Shown: piece after piece, positions 5,788-11,941 of the stretch
How positions within the stretch are numbered: the stretch's first letter is position 1
How the letters are laid out: every line of letters starts with the position of its first letter
DNA from: Candidatus Margulisiibacteriota bacterium
Lineage (GTDB): Bacteria; Margulisbacteria; WOR-1; O2-12-FULL-45-9
Length of the DNA: 11,941 nucleotides
Assembly (NCBI GenBank): GCA_018814265.1
Contig: JAHIZU010000157.1
Location: 1 to 11,941 of the forward strand
Reading direction: 5' to 3'
Program-made: the position numbers and the translations under genes
The notes under the pieces: generated by a model
Databases searched by the model: none
Told to the model about the DNA's origin: nothing
What the model saw: only the letters and a program-made list of their open reading frames with translations

Positions 5788-6786
5788 ATGTTTAAAAATT
5801 TATTAAAGAACAAAAAATTAGTTATAGGGCTGGTGATCGTGCTGGTGATTGTCATTGGCATTGTTATTATTCGCACTCGGAGTGGTGGCGTGGAAATAAA
5901 AGTGGGCAAAGTTAGCCGCGGAAATATCTTGAGCATGGTGTCTGCTTCAGGTTTAGTGCGGGCTAATTCTGTAAAACTTGGCACAGCCATGGCTGCGGGC
6001 AGGGTTGATTGGGTAGGGGTTGAAGAAGGCAGTCGAGTATATCGCGGCCAGACCCTGCTGAAACTTGACGGTTTTAACCAGGCAGAAAAAGAGCATAAAC
6101 GTCTTCAACAATTACATGACCAGGGATTTGTCAGTGATTTAGAGCTGGAAAGAGCCAAAACTGTGATGGACAATGCCCGGGTGGTTGCGCCTTTTTCAGG
6201 CATTGTGGCTGAAAAAGCAGTTATCCCTGGAGAAGCGATTTCCATGGGGGTTCCGGTCTTGACCGTGGTGGATATAGATAACCCGTGGGTAGAAATTCAG
6301 GTTGATGAAGTTGATGTTGGAGTAGTAAAAGTAGGGCAACGTGTTAGGTTTACGACTGATGCTTTTCCTGACCAGGAATTTTTTGGTCAGATCACCTGGT
6401 TAAATAAAAAAGCTGAACTGAAAAAAGTTGGCGGCCGGGTCCGCTTTGATGAAGAAGACCAGGTTTTTCGTGGCAAAGTTAAATTTGAAGATGGCAGTGA
6501 TCTGCTGCGGCCAGGCATGACAGTTTATGCGGAAATAATTACCGGCGAGAAAAAAGATGTTGTCGTTGCCCCGCGGGAAGCGATAACTTTGCGCAGCGGC
6601 AAAAGGATTGCCTTTGTGATTAAGAATGATCGGGCCAGATCGGTGGAAGTTGAATTGGGGCTCAAGGACGCGGAAAAAGTTGAAATACTCAAGGGCCTGT
6701 CTGTGGGGCAAACAGTGGCAGTTTCTAATTTAGACAATATCAAGGAGAAATCAAAAGTTAAAATTGTGAAGAATAATAATGAGTAG
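5788..6786 (+). CDS. MacA/HlyD-type periplasmic adaptor (membrane fusion protein) with short hairpin
   Basis: The 332-residue adaptor is anchored by one inner-membrane helix (residues about 11-29) after a lysine-rich start. It links the ABC permeases to the TolC channel. Order of domains: first lipoyl half 65-94 (AAGRVDWVGVEEGSRVYRGQTLLKLDG region), alpha-hairpin 96-130, second lipoyl half 131-160 (VVAPFSGIVAEKAVIPGE), beta-barrel about 163-250, and membrane-proximal domain about 255-328 (APREAITLRSGKR...GLSVGQTVAV). The hairpin is only about 35 residues, so the protein is shorter than E. coli MacA (about 371). AGGAGG at 5776-5781 sits 6 nt before the ATG. The last 8 nt overlap the ATPase gene, a sign of translational coupling. 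Confidence 0.88.
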   Translation: MFKNLLKNKKLVIGLVIVLVIVIGIVIIRTRSGGVEIKVGKVSRGNILSMVSASGLVRANSVKLGTAMAAGRVDWVGVEEGSRVYRGQTLLKLDGFNQAEKEHKRLQQLHDQGFVSDLELERAKTVMDNARVVAPFSGIVAEKAVIPGEAISMGVPVLTVVDIDNPWVEIQVDEVDVGVVKVGQRVRFTTDAFPDQEFFGQITWLNKKAELKKVGGRVRFDEEDQVFRGKVKFEDGSDLLRPGMTVYAEIITGEKKDVVVAPREAITLRSGKRIAFVIKNDRARSVEVELGLKDAEKVEILKGLSVGQTVAVSNLDNIKEKSKVKIVKNNNE

Positions 6787-7483
6787 AATTGTAAAAGTTG
6801 AAAATTTGCGCAAGACCTATGTTTTAGGGCAAGTAAAAGTTCCGGCCCTGCGCGGCTTATCCTTTGAGATCCAAAAAAATGAGTTTGTTTCAATCACCGG
6901 GCCGTCTGGCTGCGGTAAATCTACGCTGATGCATTTAATTGGTTGCCTGGACCATCCCAACTCCGGCGCAGTTTATCTTGACGGCACCAATGTGTCAAAA
7001 CTTAATGATAATCAATTGGCAGAAATCCGCAATAAGAAAATCGGCTTTGTTTTCCAGACTTTTAACCTGTTATCCCGGCTCAGTGCGCTGGAAAATGTCG
7101 AGCTGCCCCTGATCTACGGGTATTTTTCGCCAAAAGAAATGAAAGAGAGATCAATGGCCATGCTGGAAAAAGTTGGTTTAGCGCATCGGGCAGAGCACCG
7201 TCCGCCGGAGATGTACGGTGGCGAACGACAACGAGTAGCGATTGCCCGGGCCTTGGTCATTGATCCGGCAATTATTTTGGCGGATGAACCAACCGGCAAT
7301 CTGGATTCAAAATCAAGCGAAGAGATCATGGCCATCTTTCAGGGACTTAATAATGAGGGTGCGACTATTATTATGGTTACCCATGAGCACGATATTGCCA
7401 ACTGCACCAAACGGACTATTCAATTAAAGGATGGTCAAATCCTTTCTGATCAGCTTGTTAAGCAAACTATAATCGGAGGATAA
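6779..7483 (+). CDS. MacB/LolD-type ABC transporter ATP-binding subunit
   Basis: This 234-residue cytoplasmic ATPase drives the adjacent permeases. Motifs are in order: A-loop Tyr14 (RKTYVLG), Walker A GPSGCGKS at 41-48, Q-loop Gln93 (VFQTFNLL), signature at 145-149, Walker B with IILADEP around Asp169 and catalytic Glu170, D-loop TGNLDS, and switch His202 (VTHEHD). The TFNLL after the Q-loop and the [13 protein letters not shown] segment are typical of the MacB/LolD/FtsE class acting on FtsX-like permeases. The signature reads MYGGE instead of the usual LSGGQ/E, so the serine that contacts the ATP gamma-phosphate is a tyrosine. The gene starts inside the end of the adaptor gene without a strong ribosome-binding site of its own. 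Unlike E. coli MacB, ATPase and permease are separate chains. Confidence 0.92.
   Translation: MSRIVKVENLRKTYVLGQVKVPALRGLSFEIQKNEFVSITGPSGCGKSTLMHLIGCLDHPNSGAVYLDGTNVSKLNDNQLAEIRNKKIGFVFQTFNLLSRLSALENVELPLIYGYFSPKEMKERSMAMLEKVGLAHRAEHRPPEMYGGERQRVAIARALVIDPAIILADEPTGNLDSKSSEEIMAIFQGLNNEGATIIMVTHEHDIANCTKRTIQLKDGQILSDQLVKQTIIGG
7475..7480 (+). promoter_or_regulatory. Ribosome-binding site GGAGGA supporting a TTG start
   Basis: GGAGGA inside the last codons of the ATPase gene is 4 nt before the TTG at 7485. The first in-frame ATG (residue 18) would cut into the first membrane segment and has no such site, so the TTG start is preferred. Confidence 0.7.
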
Positions 7484-7484
7484 A

Positions 7485-8696
7485 TTGAGAATCTTCCAGG
7501 TTTTCCCCATTGCTTTGCGGGCCTTAAGAGCTAACCCCATGCGCAGCACGCTGACCATGTTAGGTGTGATCATTGGTGTTTTTATTGTTATCACCACTGT
7601 CAGTATGGGCGAGGGAGCCAAGAATTTTGTTTATGACCAGATGTCCTCATTTGGGGTAGGCGCTAATAGTATCGGCATATACGGCGCGCCAGAGACCGAA
7701 TCAGAAGGCATGGGCATGATGACCGTGGCTTTTATGAAGTCTTCGATCACCCGGCGTGATATTGAGGCGATCAAGGAACGGGTGTCGGGGATTAAAGCGG
7801 TCGTGCCCGTGATTGTGGGTAGTGGTGAATTTAAGTATGGTAAGAAAATATATGAAACCCCTTTAGTGTATGGCACGACCGAAGACTACGCCCTGATGGT
7901 CGATGGCCTTGTCAAAGAGGGAAGGTTTTTTACCCCCTTGGATATTGCTTATCGCAAAAGGGTCGTCTTTTTGGGCCAGAAGGTTGCGCAAGGGCTGTTT
8001 GGTGATTTTCCGGCGTTGGGGGAGACGGTTCGGATAAACGGAGTCCCTTTTAAAGTGATCGGCATTATGAAAGCAATGGGCTCGATGTTCGGTATGAGCA
8101 TGGATGACCAGGCTGCCATCCCCATTACCACTGCGGAAACCCTCTTTGATAAGACCGAGATAATGGAAACCTGGGCGTCGGTTCGTGAGAATGTTTCAGT
8201 GCCTAAGGTAGAACAAGCTATTCGGGCGGTTTTGCTGGAGCGCCACGGCGAGGAGGACTTTCAGTTAAGAATGGCCACCGAGATGTTGAACCAACTCGAT
8301 ATGATCTTGAGTGTGTTGACCGCGGTTGTATCGGCTATTGCCGCGATCTCTCTATTAGTGGGAAGTGTTGGCATTATGAACATCATGCTGGTGTCGGTTT
8401 CAGAGCGGGTCCAGGAAATCGGTATCCGTAAATCAGTCGGCGCCAGAAAAAGTGATATTTTTCTGCAATTCCTGATCGAGTCTGTCACGATTAGTTTTAT
8501 GGGGGGAGTGATCGGGATTTTATTTTCAGCGCTGGTATTATTTCTAATGGGGCAGTATGCGGGCTTAAGGTTGGTGCCGTCTCTTAACGCGGTAATCATG
8601 GCTGTTACCGTTGCAATCGTTGTCGGAATCATTTCTGGTGTTTATCCGGCTATGCGTGCAGCGAGGCTTGATCCGGTTGAGGCTTTGCGAGGATAA
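7485..8696 (+). CDS. MacB-type ABC permease 1 (FtsX/MacB_PCD fold)
   Basis: This 403-residue inner-membrane protein has the four-helix MacB/LolC/E plan. Helix 1 is about 22-44 (TMLGVIIGVFIVIT), followed by a large periplasmic MacB_PCD domain about 45-270. Three C-terminal helices lie at about 275-305, 328-357 and 364-388, with the FtsX stretch ISLLVGSVGIMNIMLVSVSERVQEIGIRKSVGAR and the ending VSGVYPAMRAARLDPVEALRG. These mechanotransmission permeases do not carry substrate through the bilayer. They couple ATP use to periplasmic movement that drives export through the adaptor and TolC. It begins with TTG, 1 nt after the ATPase stop. Two methionine-rich patches lie in the periplasmic part (residues 76-84 and 195-206). 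Its neighbour is a clear paralog. Confidence 0.9.
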   Translation: MRIFQVFPIALRALRANPMRSTLTMLGVIIGVFIVITTVSMGEGAKNFVYDQMSSFGVGANSIGIYGAPETESEGMGMMTVAFMKSSITRRDIEAIKERVSGIKAVVPVIVGSGEFKYGKKIYETPLVYGTTEDYALMVDGLVKEGRFFTPLDIAYRKRVVFLGQKVAQGLFGDFPALGETVRINGVPFKVIGIMKAMGSMFGMSMDDQAAIPITTAETLFDKTEIMETWASVRENVSVPKVEQAIRAVLLERHGEEDFQLRMATEMLNQLDMILSVLTAVVSAIAAISLLVGSVGIMNIMLVSVSERVQEIGIRKSVGARKSDIFLQFLIESVTISFMGGVIGILFSALVLFLMGQYAGLRLVPSLNAVIMAVTVAIVVGIISGVYPAMRAARLDPVEALRG

Positions 8697-8699
8697 CTT

Positions 8700-9893
8700 A
8701 TGACAATTCTTGAAGCAATTATTATGGCTTGGAAAGATATTATGCGGGCAAAGATGCGCAGCTTTTTGACTATGCTGGGTGTGATAATCGGTATCTTTTC
8801 CGTCATCAGTTTAGTTACCTTAGGCGAGGGCATGAAAGGGTTCATGTATGAGCAGATCGACAAGTTCGGCACTGGTCCAACCTACATGGAGGTCCACGGC
8901 GGCAAGGAAGGCCAAATGGCGGCCATGGCTACGGTTAAAATAACCTACCAGGATGCCAAAGCGATCGAGGAGAAATGTTCCTCCTGCGAACTGGTTGATC
9001 CGCGTAATATACAATCGGGTAAGATCACTTACCTCGACAAGTCGTATACCAGCCCGATGATCTCTGGTTCGACGCCAGCGCTAATGCAGCAAATGAACTG
9101 GGGCGTGAGTCAGGGACGATTTATTACCAATGTTGATGTGGACGGCAGAAAAAAGGTTGTAGTAATTGGGCAAGACCTGGCCAAAAAGTTGTTTGGTAGT
9201 TTTGCCGCAGTGGGAGAAAAGATTCGGATCAATGGCAAAAAATTCCTGGTGGTTGGTTTGCTTAAGAAAAAGGGTTCGATCATGGGGTTTAATATGGATG
9301 AATATGTTGTTATTCCGGTTACCACGGCTGAGGATGTTTTTGAGACTGACCGGCTGGCCGAGATTGGGGTGGTGGCCAGGTCCATAGAATTAGTTCCACA
9401 GGCAGTGGCGGAGATTAAAGAAATAATGACTGAGCGCCATGGCAGCGAGGATATCCGCGTTGACACGATGGAGAATTCCATGGCCATGATGGATACTATC
9501 ATGAATGCCTTGACTGCGATTGTTACGGGCATTGCTGCTATTTCACTTTTGGTCGGTGGCATTGGTATTATGAATATTATGTTGGTGGCAGTTAATGAGC
9601 GCGTCAGGGAGATTGGCGTGCGCAAGGCAATTGGCGCCAAGAAACGTGATATCCTGGTTCAATTCCTGACTGAATCCATCATTATCAGTTTATTGGGCGG
9701 TGTAATTGGTATAGCTGCTGGAGTTGGGCTTGCTTCGCTTATTATGGTAGTGATCGGCATGCCGCTGGTTGTTTCTGTTTGGGCGATTTTCCTGGCTACT
9801 TTTGTGGCGATCTTTGTTGGCGTTGTTTCAGGCGTTTATCCGGCGATGAGAGCTGCGGCTTTGGATCCGGTGGAAGCGCTTAGATATGAATAA
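8700..9893 (+). CDS. MacB-type ABC permease 2 (paralog of the preceding permease)
   Basis: At 397 residues it has the same plan as permease 1: helix 1 about 21-43 (TMLGVIIGIFSVISLVT), a periplasmic domain to about 265, and three C-terminal helices at about 270-298, 320-350 and 355-382, ending VSGVYPAMRAAALDPVEALRYE. Membrane parts are very alike (TMLGVIIG, AAISLLVG, GIMNIMLV, RKxxGAxKxDI), while the periplasmic domains have diverged. A CSSC pair at residues 93-96 has no counterpart in permease 1. The start codon follows the permease 1 stop by 3 nt, with GAGG about 8 nt upstream, so the two are made together and probably form a heterodimer, as in LolCE. It is the last gene of the efflux operon. 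Confidence 0.9.
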   Translation: MTILEAIIMAWKDIMRAKMRSFLTMLGVIIGIFSVISLVTLGEGMKGFMYEQIDKFGTGPTYMEVHGGKEGQMAAMATVKITYQDAKAIEEKCSSCELVDPRNIQSGKITYLDKSYTSPMISGSTPALMQQMNWGVSQGRFITNVDVDGRKKVVVIGQDLAKKLFGSFAAVGEKIRINGKKFLVVGLLKKKGSIMGFNMDEYVVIPVTTAEDVFETDRLAEIGVVARSIELVPQAVAEIKEIMTERHGSEDIRVDTMENSMAMMDTIMNALTAIVTGIAAISLLVGGIGIMNIMLVAVNERVREIGVRKAIGAKKRDILVQFLTESIIISLLGGVIGIAAGVGLASLIMVVIGMPLVVSVWAIFLATFVAIFVGVVSGVYPAMRAAALDPVEALRYE

Positions 9894-9947
9894 GCTCTAA
9901 ACCCTCATCCCTATTTTTTGTAAATTGTTCGCTTTTTCATTAATTGC

Positions 9948-9983
9948 CCTTCTCCCATGCAGACTGGGTCAGATGGGGGAAGG
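9948..9983 (+). terminator. 11-bp hairpin at the end of the efflux operon, straddling the IS left end
   Basis: Bases 9948-9958 pair fully with 9973-9983 (one T-G wobble) around a 14-nt loop. The first arm lies in the left flank and the second lies inside the IS, and the loop starts at the first base of the terminal repeat. There is no T-run after it, so intrinsic termination is doubtful. It is the only strong fold in the 65-nt gap after the last efflux gene. Confidence 0.45.
9959..9976 (+). repeat. Left terminal inverted repeat of the IS
   Basis: GCAGACTGGGTCAGATGG is the exact reverse complement of 11576-11593. It lies 119 nt before the preferred transposase start. Confidence 0.87.
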
Positions 9984-9998
9984 AATGTATGTTAAATG

Positions 9999-10032
9999 TC
10001 GACGACAAAAATACCAAACATCGACGATAAAA
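9999..10032 (+). repeat. Two direct repeats TCGACGAYAAAA spaced 22 bp near the IS left end
   Basis: TCGACGACAAAA (9999-10010) and TCGACGATAAAA (10021-10032) differ at one base and start 22 bp apart, close to two helical turns, so both copies face the same side of the DNA. They lie between the terminal repeat and the promoter. A role as transposase-binding or autoregulatory sites is inference. Confidence 0.55.
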
Positions 10033-10038
10033 CGATCA

Positions 10039-10064
10039 ATTATAGCTTTTTGCCATGCTATAAT
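10039..10064 (+). promoter_or_regulatory. Extended -10 transposase promoter inside an 8-bp inverted repeat
   Basis: ATTATAGC (10039-10046) and GCTATAAT (10057-10064) are perfect inverted repeats 10 bp apart. The right arm includes TGCTATAAT, an extended -10 element with the TG one base upstream of TATAAT, so a good -35 box is not required (only a poor TCAATT is at the right distance). The left arm carries the same -10 on the opposite strand. A protein bound to the repeat would block this promoter. Confidence 0.55.
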
Positions 10065-10082
10065 CATATTATATCGCAAAAC

Positions 10083-10089
10083 AAGGAGG
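10083..10089 (+). promoter_or_regulatory. Ribosome-binding site AAGGAGG that fixes the transposase start
   Basis: AAGGAGG abuts an ATG at 10090 and is 6 nt before the ATG at 10096. Only the second has workable spacing. The open frame extends up to 9925, but that part covers the promoter and left repeat and is not coding. Confidence 0.75.
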
Positions 10090-10095
10090 ATGGCT

Positions 10096-11532
10096 ATGGC
10101 ATATAAATGTGGTAATCGGGCGCAAACAACATTTCTACCCTCGACTATTGAGGATTATGTCACCCAGCAAGATCCTGTAAGAGTCTATGACGCTTTTGTG
10201 GATTCCTTGGATCTCAGAGCATTGGGGATATCATTAGATCCCAAAGCAGGAGCTGATGAATACTATCCCAGAACAATGTTAAAACTGCTCATTTATGGGT
10301 ACTCTTACGGAATCCGTAGTTCCCGAAAATTGGAAAGAGCTTGTCATCACAACCTATCATTCCAATGGTTGATGGGAGGCGAAACGCCAGATTATCGAAC
10401 CATAGCTCGATTTCGTAGTAAACACAAAGAAGCAATTAGGAAACTACTTAAACAATGCGTTCGCCTCTGTATAAAGTTAGATATTATCGAAGGCAATACA
10501 CTGTTTACGGACGGCAGTAAATTTAGAGCGAATGCTTCAATTAATAATCACTGGACAAAAGAAAGATGTGAACGCCATCTGAAAAAGATTGACGAGCAAA
10601 TAGATCAATTGTTGGAAGATGCAGAACAGCTTGATACCCGAGAAGATAAAGAAGAAAGTATGGTTAAAATTAACAAAGAAATAGAGAATAAGGAGAAGTT
10701 AATCAAGAAGATTAGAGAAACTCTCGATTCACTTGAAGAAACCAAACAAAAATCAATAAACAGCACTGATCCAGACTGCGTGAAGGCCAGTGGGCGACAA
10801 GGCAACCATGCTTCCTACAATGTTCAGTCAACTGTGGATAAAAAATATGGACTCGTTGTTCAAGCGGAAGCAGTAAGCCAAAGCAATGACTCCAATCAAT
10901 TACATCAGCAAATAACTGAAGCGACAAAAGTTCTCGAAAAAAAGCCGGAGAATATTTGTGCTGATGCTGGATATGCGGGCACAGAAGATCTAAAAAAGAT
11001 CAATAATGATATTAAAGTTGTCGTTCCTAGTACAAGACAAGCGCAAAAAGAAAACAACAAACACCCCATAAAAGAATTTGACAAGGAAAAATTCATTTAT
11101 GATAAAGAAAAAGACGAATATGTCTGTCCTGAAGGCAAACGCCTAAAATATAAAACTATAACCTGTAGAAAACCTCTTGAAAAAGAATATATAGCCAGGA
11201 AAGAAGATTGTCAACAATGTCATCACTATGGCGTTTGCACGACTTCTAAGTCCGGGCGAAAAATTGTCCGTTTAGGTGACCAGGAAATCAAGGAAAAATT
11301 CGAAGCTATATACGCTAGCCCTGAAGGGCAGGATATTTATAAAGTCCGTAAAGAAAAAGTTGAACTACCCTTTGGGCATATAAAACGAAACCTGGGTGCT
11401 GGCCAATTCATGCTTCGGGGAAAGTCCAAAGTGAATGCCGAAGTCTCAATATTATCAACATGCTTTAATATAGCTAGAATGATAAGCATTTTAGGTGTTC
11501 CGAGGTTAATTTTAGAATTAAATGGAGGATAG
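10096..11532 (+). CDS. IS1182-family DDE transposase
   Basis: The 478-residue transposase has the DUF772-like N-terminal domain seen in this family (about 10-110: TFLPSTIEDYV, LKLLIYGYSYGIRSSRKLERA, DYRTIARFR). The RNase H-like core follows, with Asp139 (FTDGSKFRANAS), Asp290 (CADAGYAG) and Glu423 (KVELPFGHIKRN) as the likely catalytic triad. Between the first two acids is a charged coiled coil, about 153-217. A cysteine-rich insertion (C344, C357, C372, C375, C381) before the last acid may bind zinc. The YKVRKEKVELPFGHIKRNLG end is characteristic. The protein cuts and joins the terminal repeats to move the element. No frameshift or internal stop is seen. If the frame is read from 9925 it gains 57 residues of non-coding character, so the start at 10096 is preferred. 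Confidence 0.92.
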   Translation: MAYKCGNRAQTTFLPSTIEDYVTQQDPVRVYDAFVDSLDLRALGISLDPKAGADEYYPRTMLKLLIYGYSYGIRSSRKLERACHHNLSFQWLMGGETPDYRTIARFRSKHKEAIRKLLKQCVRLCIKLDIIEGNTLFTDGSKFRANASINNHWTKERCERHLKKIDEQIDQLLEDAEQLDTREDKEESMVKINKEIENKEKLIKKIRETLDSLEETKQKSINSTDPDCVKASGRQGNHASYNVQSTVDKKYGLVVQAEAVSQSNDSNQLHQQITEATKVLEKKPENICADAGYAGTEDLKKINNDIKVVVPSTRQAQKENNKHPIKEFDKEKFIYDKEKDEYVCPEGKRLKYKTITCRKPLEKEYIARKEDCQQCHHYGVCTTSKSGRKIVRLGDQEIKEKFEAIYASPEGQDIYKVRKEKVELPFGHIKRNLGAGQFMLRGKSKVNAEVSILSTCFNIARMISILGVPRLILELNGG

Positions 11533-11555
11533 AATCCAAAGTGGGGTTCTATTTT
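11530..11555 (+). terminator. Intrinsic terminator overlapping the transposase stop codon
   Basis: TAGAATCC (11530-11537) pairs with GGGTTCTA (11544-11551) through seven Watson-Crick pairs and one T-G wobble around a 6-nt loop, followed by TTTT. The stop codon TAG forms the base of the stem. This would end the transposase message before the right repeat and limit read-through into the flank. Confidence 0.65.
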
Positions 11556-11575
11556 AAATTATGATGTGGAAATTT

Positions 11576-11593
11576 CCATCTGACCCAGTCTGC
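11576..11593 (-). repeat. Right terminal inverted repeat of the IS
   Basis: CCATCTGACCCAGTCTGC matches the reverse complement of 9959-9976 at all 18 positions. Just inside it is the 10-bp palindrome GGAAATTTCC (11568-11577). Confidence 0.87.
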
Positions 11594-11698
11594 CAGGCAG
11601 GCGGTCTGTTCTGCCCTGTTTGCCCGCTCTCGTGCTTTGGTTTCCTCTTCCTCTCTCTTGGTTGCTTTCCTTCATGGGCCTTCCCGGGGCACGCTGTT

Positions 11699-11724
11699 CA
11701 CGCTGCGCCAGGCAGTTCAGCGTG
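11699..11724 (+). repeat. 7-bp inverted repeat CACGCTG/CAGCGTG
   Basis: CACGCTG (11699-11705) and CAGCGTG (11718-11724) can pair around a 12-nt loop. A GGCGGC/GCCGCC pair follows shortly downstream, near 11750-11775. Both lie in the C/T-rich flank. No T-run follows either. Confidence 0.4.
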
Positions 11725-11834
11725 GTGTTCCGGTTGTGGCTTTTCTCTGTGGCGGCGGCGCTTCCTTGCCGCCTGATCTTGCTAGTCATTGTGTCATTTT
11801 TCAGGGGGAGGAGGTGGTTAGGTCATGGTAGTTT

Positions 11835-11856
11835 ATCCCGAGCGTAGTCGAGGGAT
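11835..11856. repeat. Imperfect palindrome ATCCCGAGCGTAGTCGAGGGAT
   Basis: The outer ATCCC/GGGAT arms are perfect and the inner CGA/TCG arms pair with a one-base offset. Motifs of this form recur as short dispersed repeats between genes in many bacterial genomes. Only one copy is visible in this window. Confidence 0.45.
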
Positions 11857-11941
11857 TTCAGTTTTGTCCCCATGCTGTCAGTGTGGTTATCTCTTGCCAA
11901 GTGTCCGCTGCGGTCCTCATCAGCGCGCTCGCTGCGCCAGA

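Larger units (their letters stand above)
9959..11593 (+). mobile_element. Complete IS1182-family insertion sequence, 1,635 bp
   Basis: The element is bounded by perfect 18-bp inverted repeats and holds one intact DDE transposase gene. It has its own promoter region, ribosome-binding site and terminator. Size and single-gene plan fit the IS1182 family of cut-and-paste elements. I found no matching target-site duplication: the bases outside the left repeat (…TCTCCCAT) and the right repeat (CAGGCAGG…) do not agree. The two flanks also differ in composition, so the copy may mark a rearrangement rather than a simple insertion. The intact gene and ends suggest recent activity. Confidence 0.85.
11594..11941. 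other. C/T-rich structured flank without a supported gene
   Basis: These 348 bases hold only short open frames on both strands. The best are a 76-codon minus-strand frame (11559-11789) rich in Arg, Gln and Asn, and several plus-strand frames rich in Cys, Trp and Leu. None has a convincing ribosome-binding site or domain. The plus strand is strongly C/T-biased, above all 11600-11690, and contains several small inverted repeats. Composition differs sharply from the efflux operon on the other side of the IS. It could be a gene remnant, part of another mobile element or a structured intergenic region, and I cannot decide which. Confidence 0.5.

Noticed and set aside
9110..9640. 176-codon minus-strand open frame inside permease 2
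   Set aside because: It is antisense to a clear MacB-type permease and shows no domain of its own.
9925..10095. N-terminal extension of the transposase frame
   Set aside because: It covers the left terminal repeat, the direct repeats and the promoter, and the Shine-Dalgarno at 10083-10089 fits the ATG at 10096.
1..11941. CRISPR array, tRNA or rRNA genes
   Set aside because: I saw no regularly spaced repeats, no tRNA cloverleaf with a T-loop GTTCGA-type motif in context, and no rRNA-like conserved stretches.

Overview
The window is a bacterial chromosome segment in which every recognisable gene lies on the + strand. It includes a TolC-type outer-membrane channel with a signal peptide and a MacA-type adaptor, so the cell is a diderm (Gram-negative-type) bacterium. 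The base composition is moderate, with a mix of AT-rich and more balanced genes. The mix of genes (RimI, S23-type four-helix-bundle protein, MetH without an activation domain, a DRE-TIM aldolase, a split MacAB system and an IS1182-type element) would suit an uncultivated candidate phylum, but the sequence does not fix the taxon.

Layout. Positions 1 to about 142 look like the 3' end of a group II intron: a domain V hairpin with the two-base bulge, then a domain VI stem with a single bulged A. The predicted 3' splice site falls at the start codon of rimI (138-569), a ribosomal-protein N-acetyltransferase. An AT-rich four-helix-bundle gene (617-970) follows. metH (1033-3471) encodes a cobalamin-dependent methionine synthase reduced to its homocysteine, folate and B12 modules. 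Its first inter-domain linker is encoded by a 72-bp pair of inverted palindromes (1884-1955), which is the most striking structure in the window. A 4-hydroxy-2-oxovalerate-aldolase-like gene (3492-4433) comes next, 20 nt after metH.

A tightly packed efflux operon occupies 4450-9893: TolC-like channel, MacA-like adaptor, separate MacB/LolD-type ATPase, and two different MacB-type permeases. Gaps are 12, -8, 1 and 3 nt. Together these would form a tripartite ABC pump in which the ATPase drives a permease pair (probably a heterodimer), the adaptor crosses the periplasm and the channel opens the outer membrane. The substrate cannot be read from sequence. The ATPase has a Tyr where its signature motif should have Ser, and the adaptor has an unusually short alpha-hairpin.

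From 9959 to 11593 lies an apparently complete IS1182-family insertion sequence: 18-bp perfect terminal inverted repeats, an intact DDE transposase, an extended -10 promoter inside an inverted repeat, 22-bp-spaced direct repeats near the left end, and a terminator overlapping the stop codon. Beyond it, 11594-11941 is a C/T-rich, structured stretch unlike the left flank, with no gene I can support.
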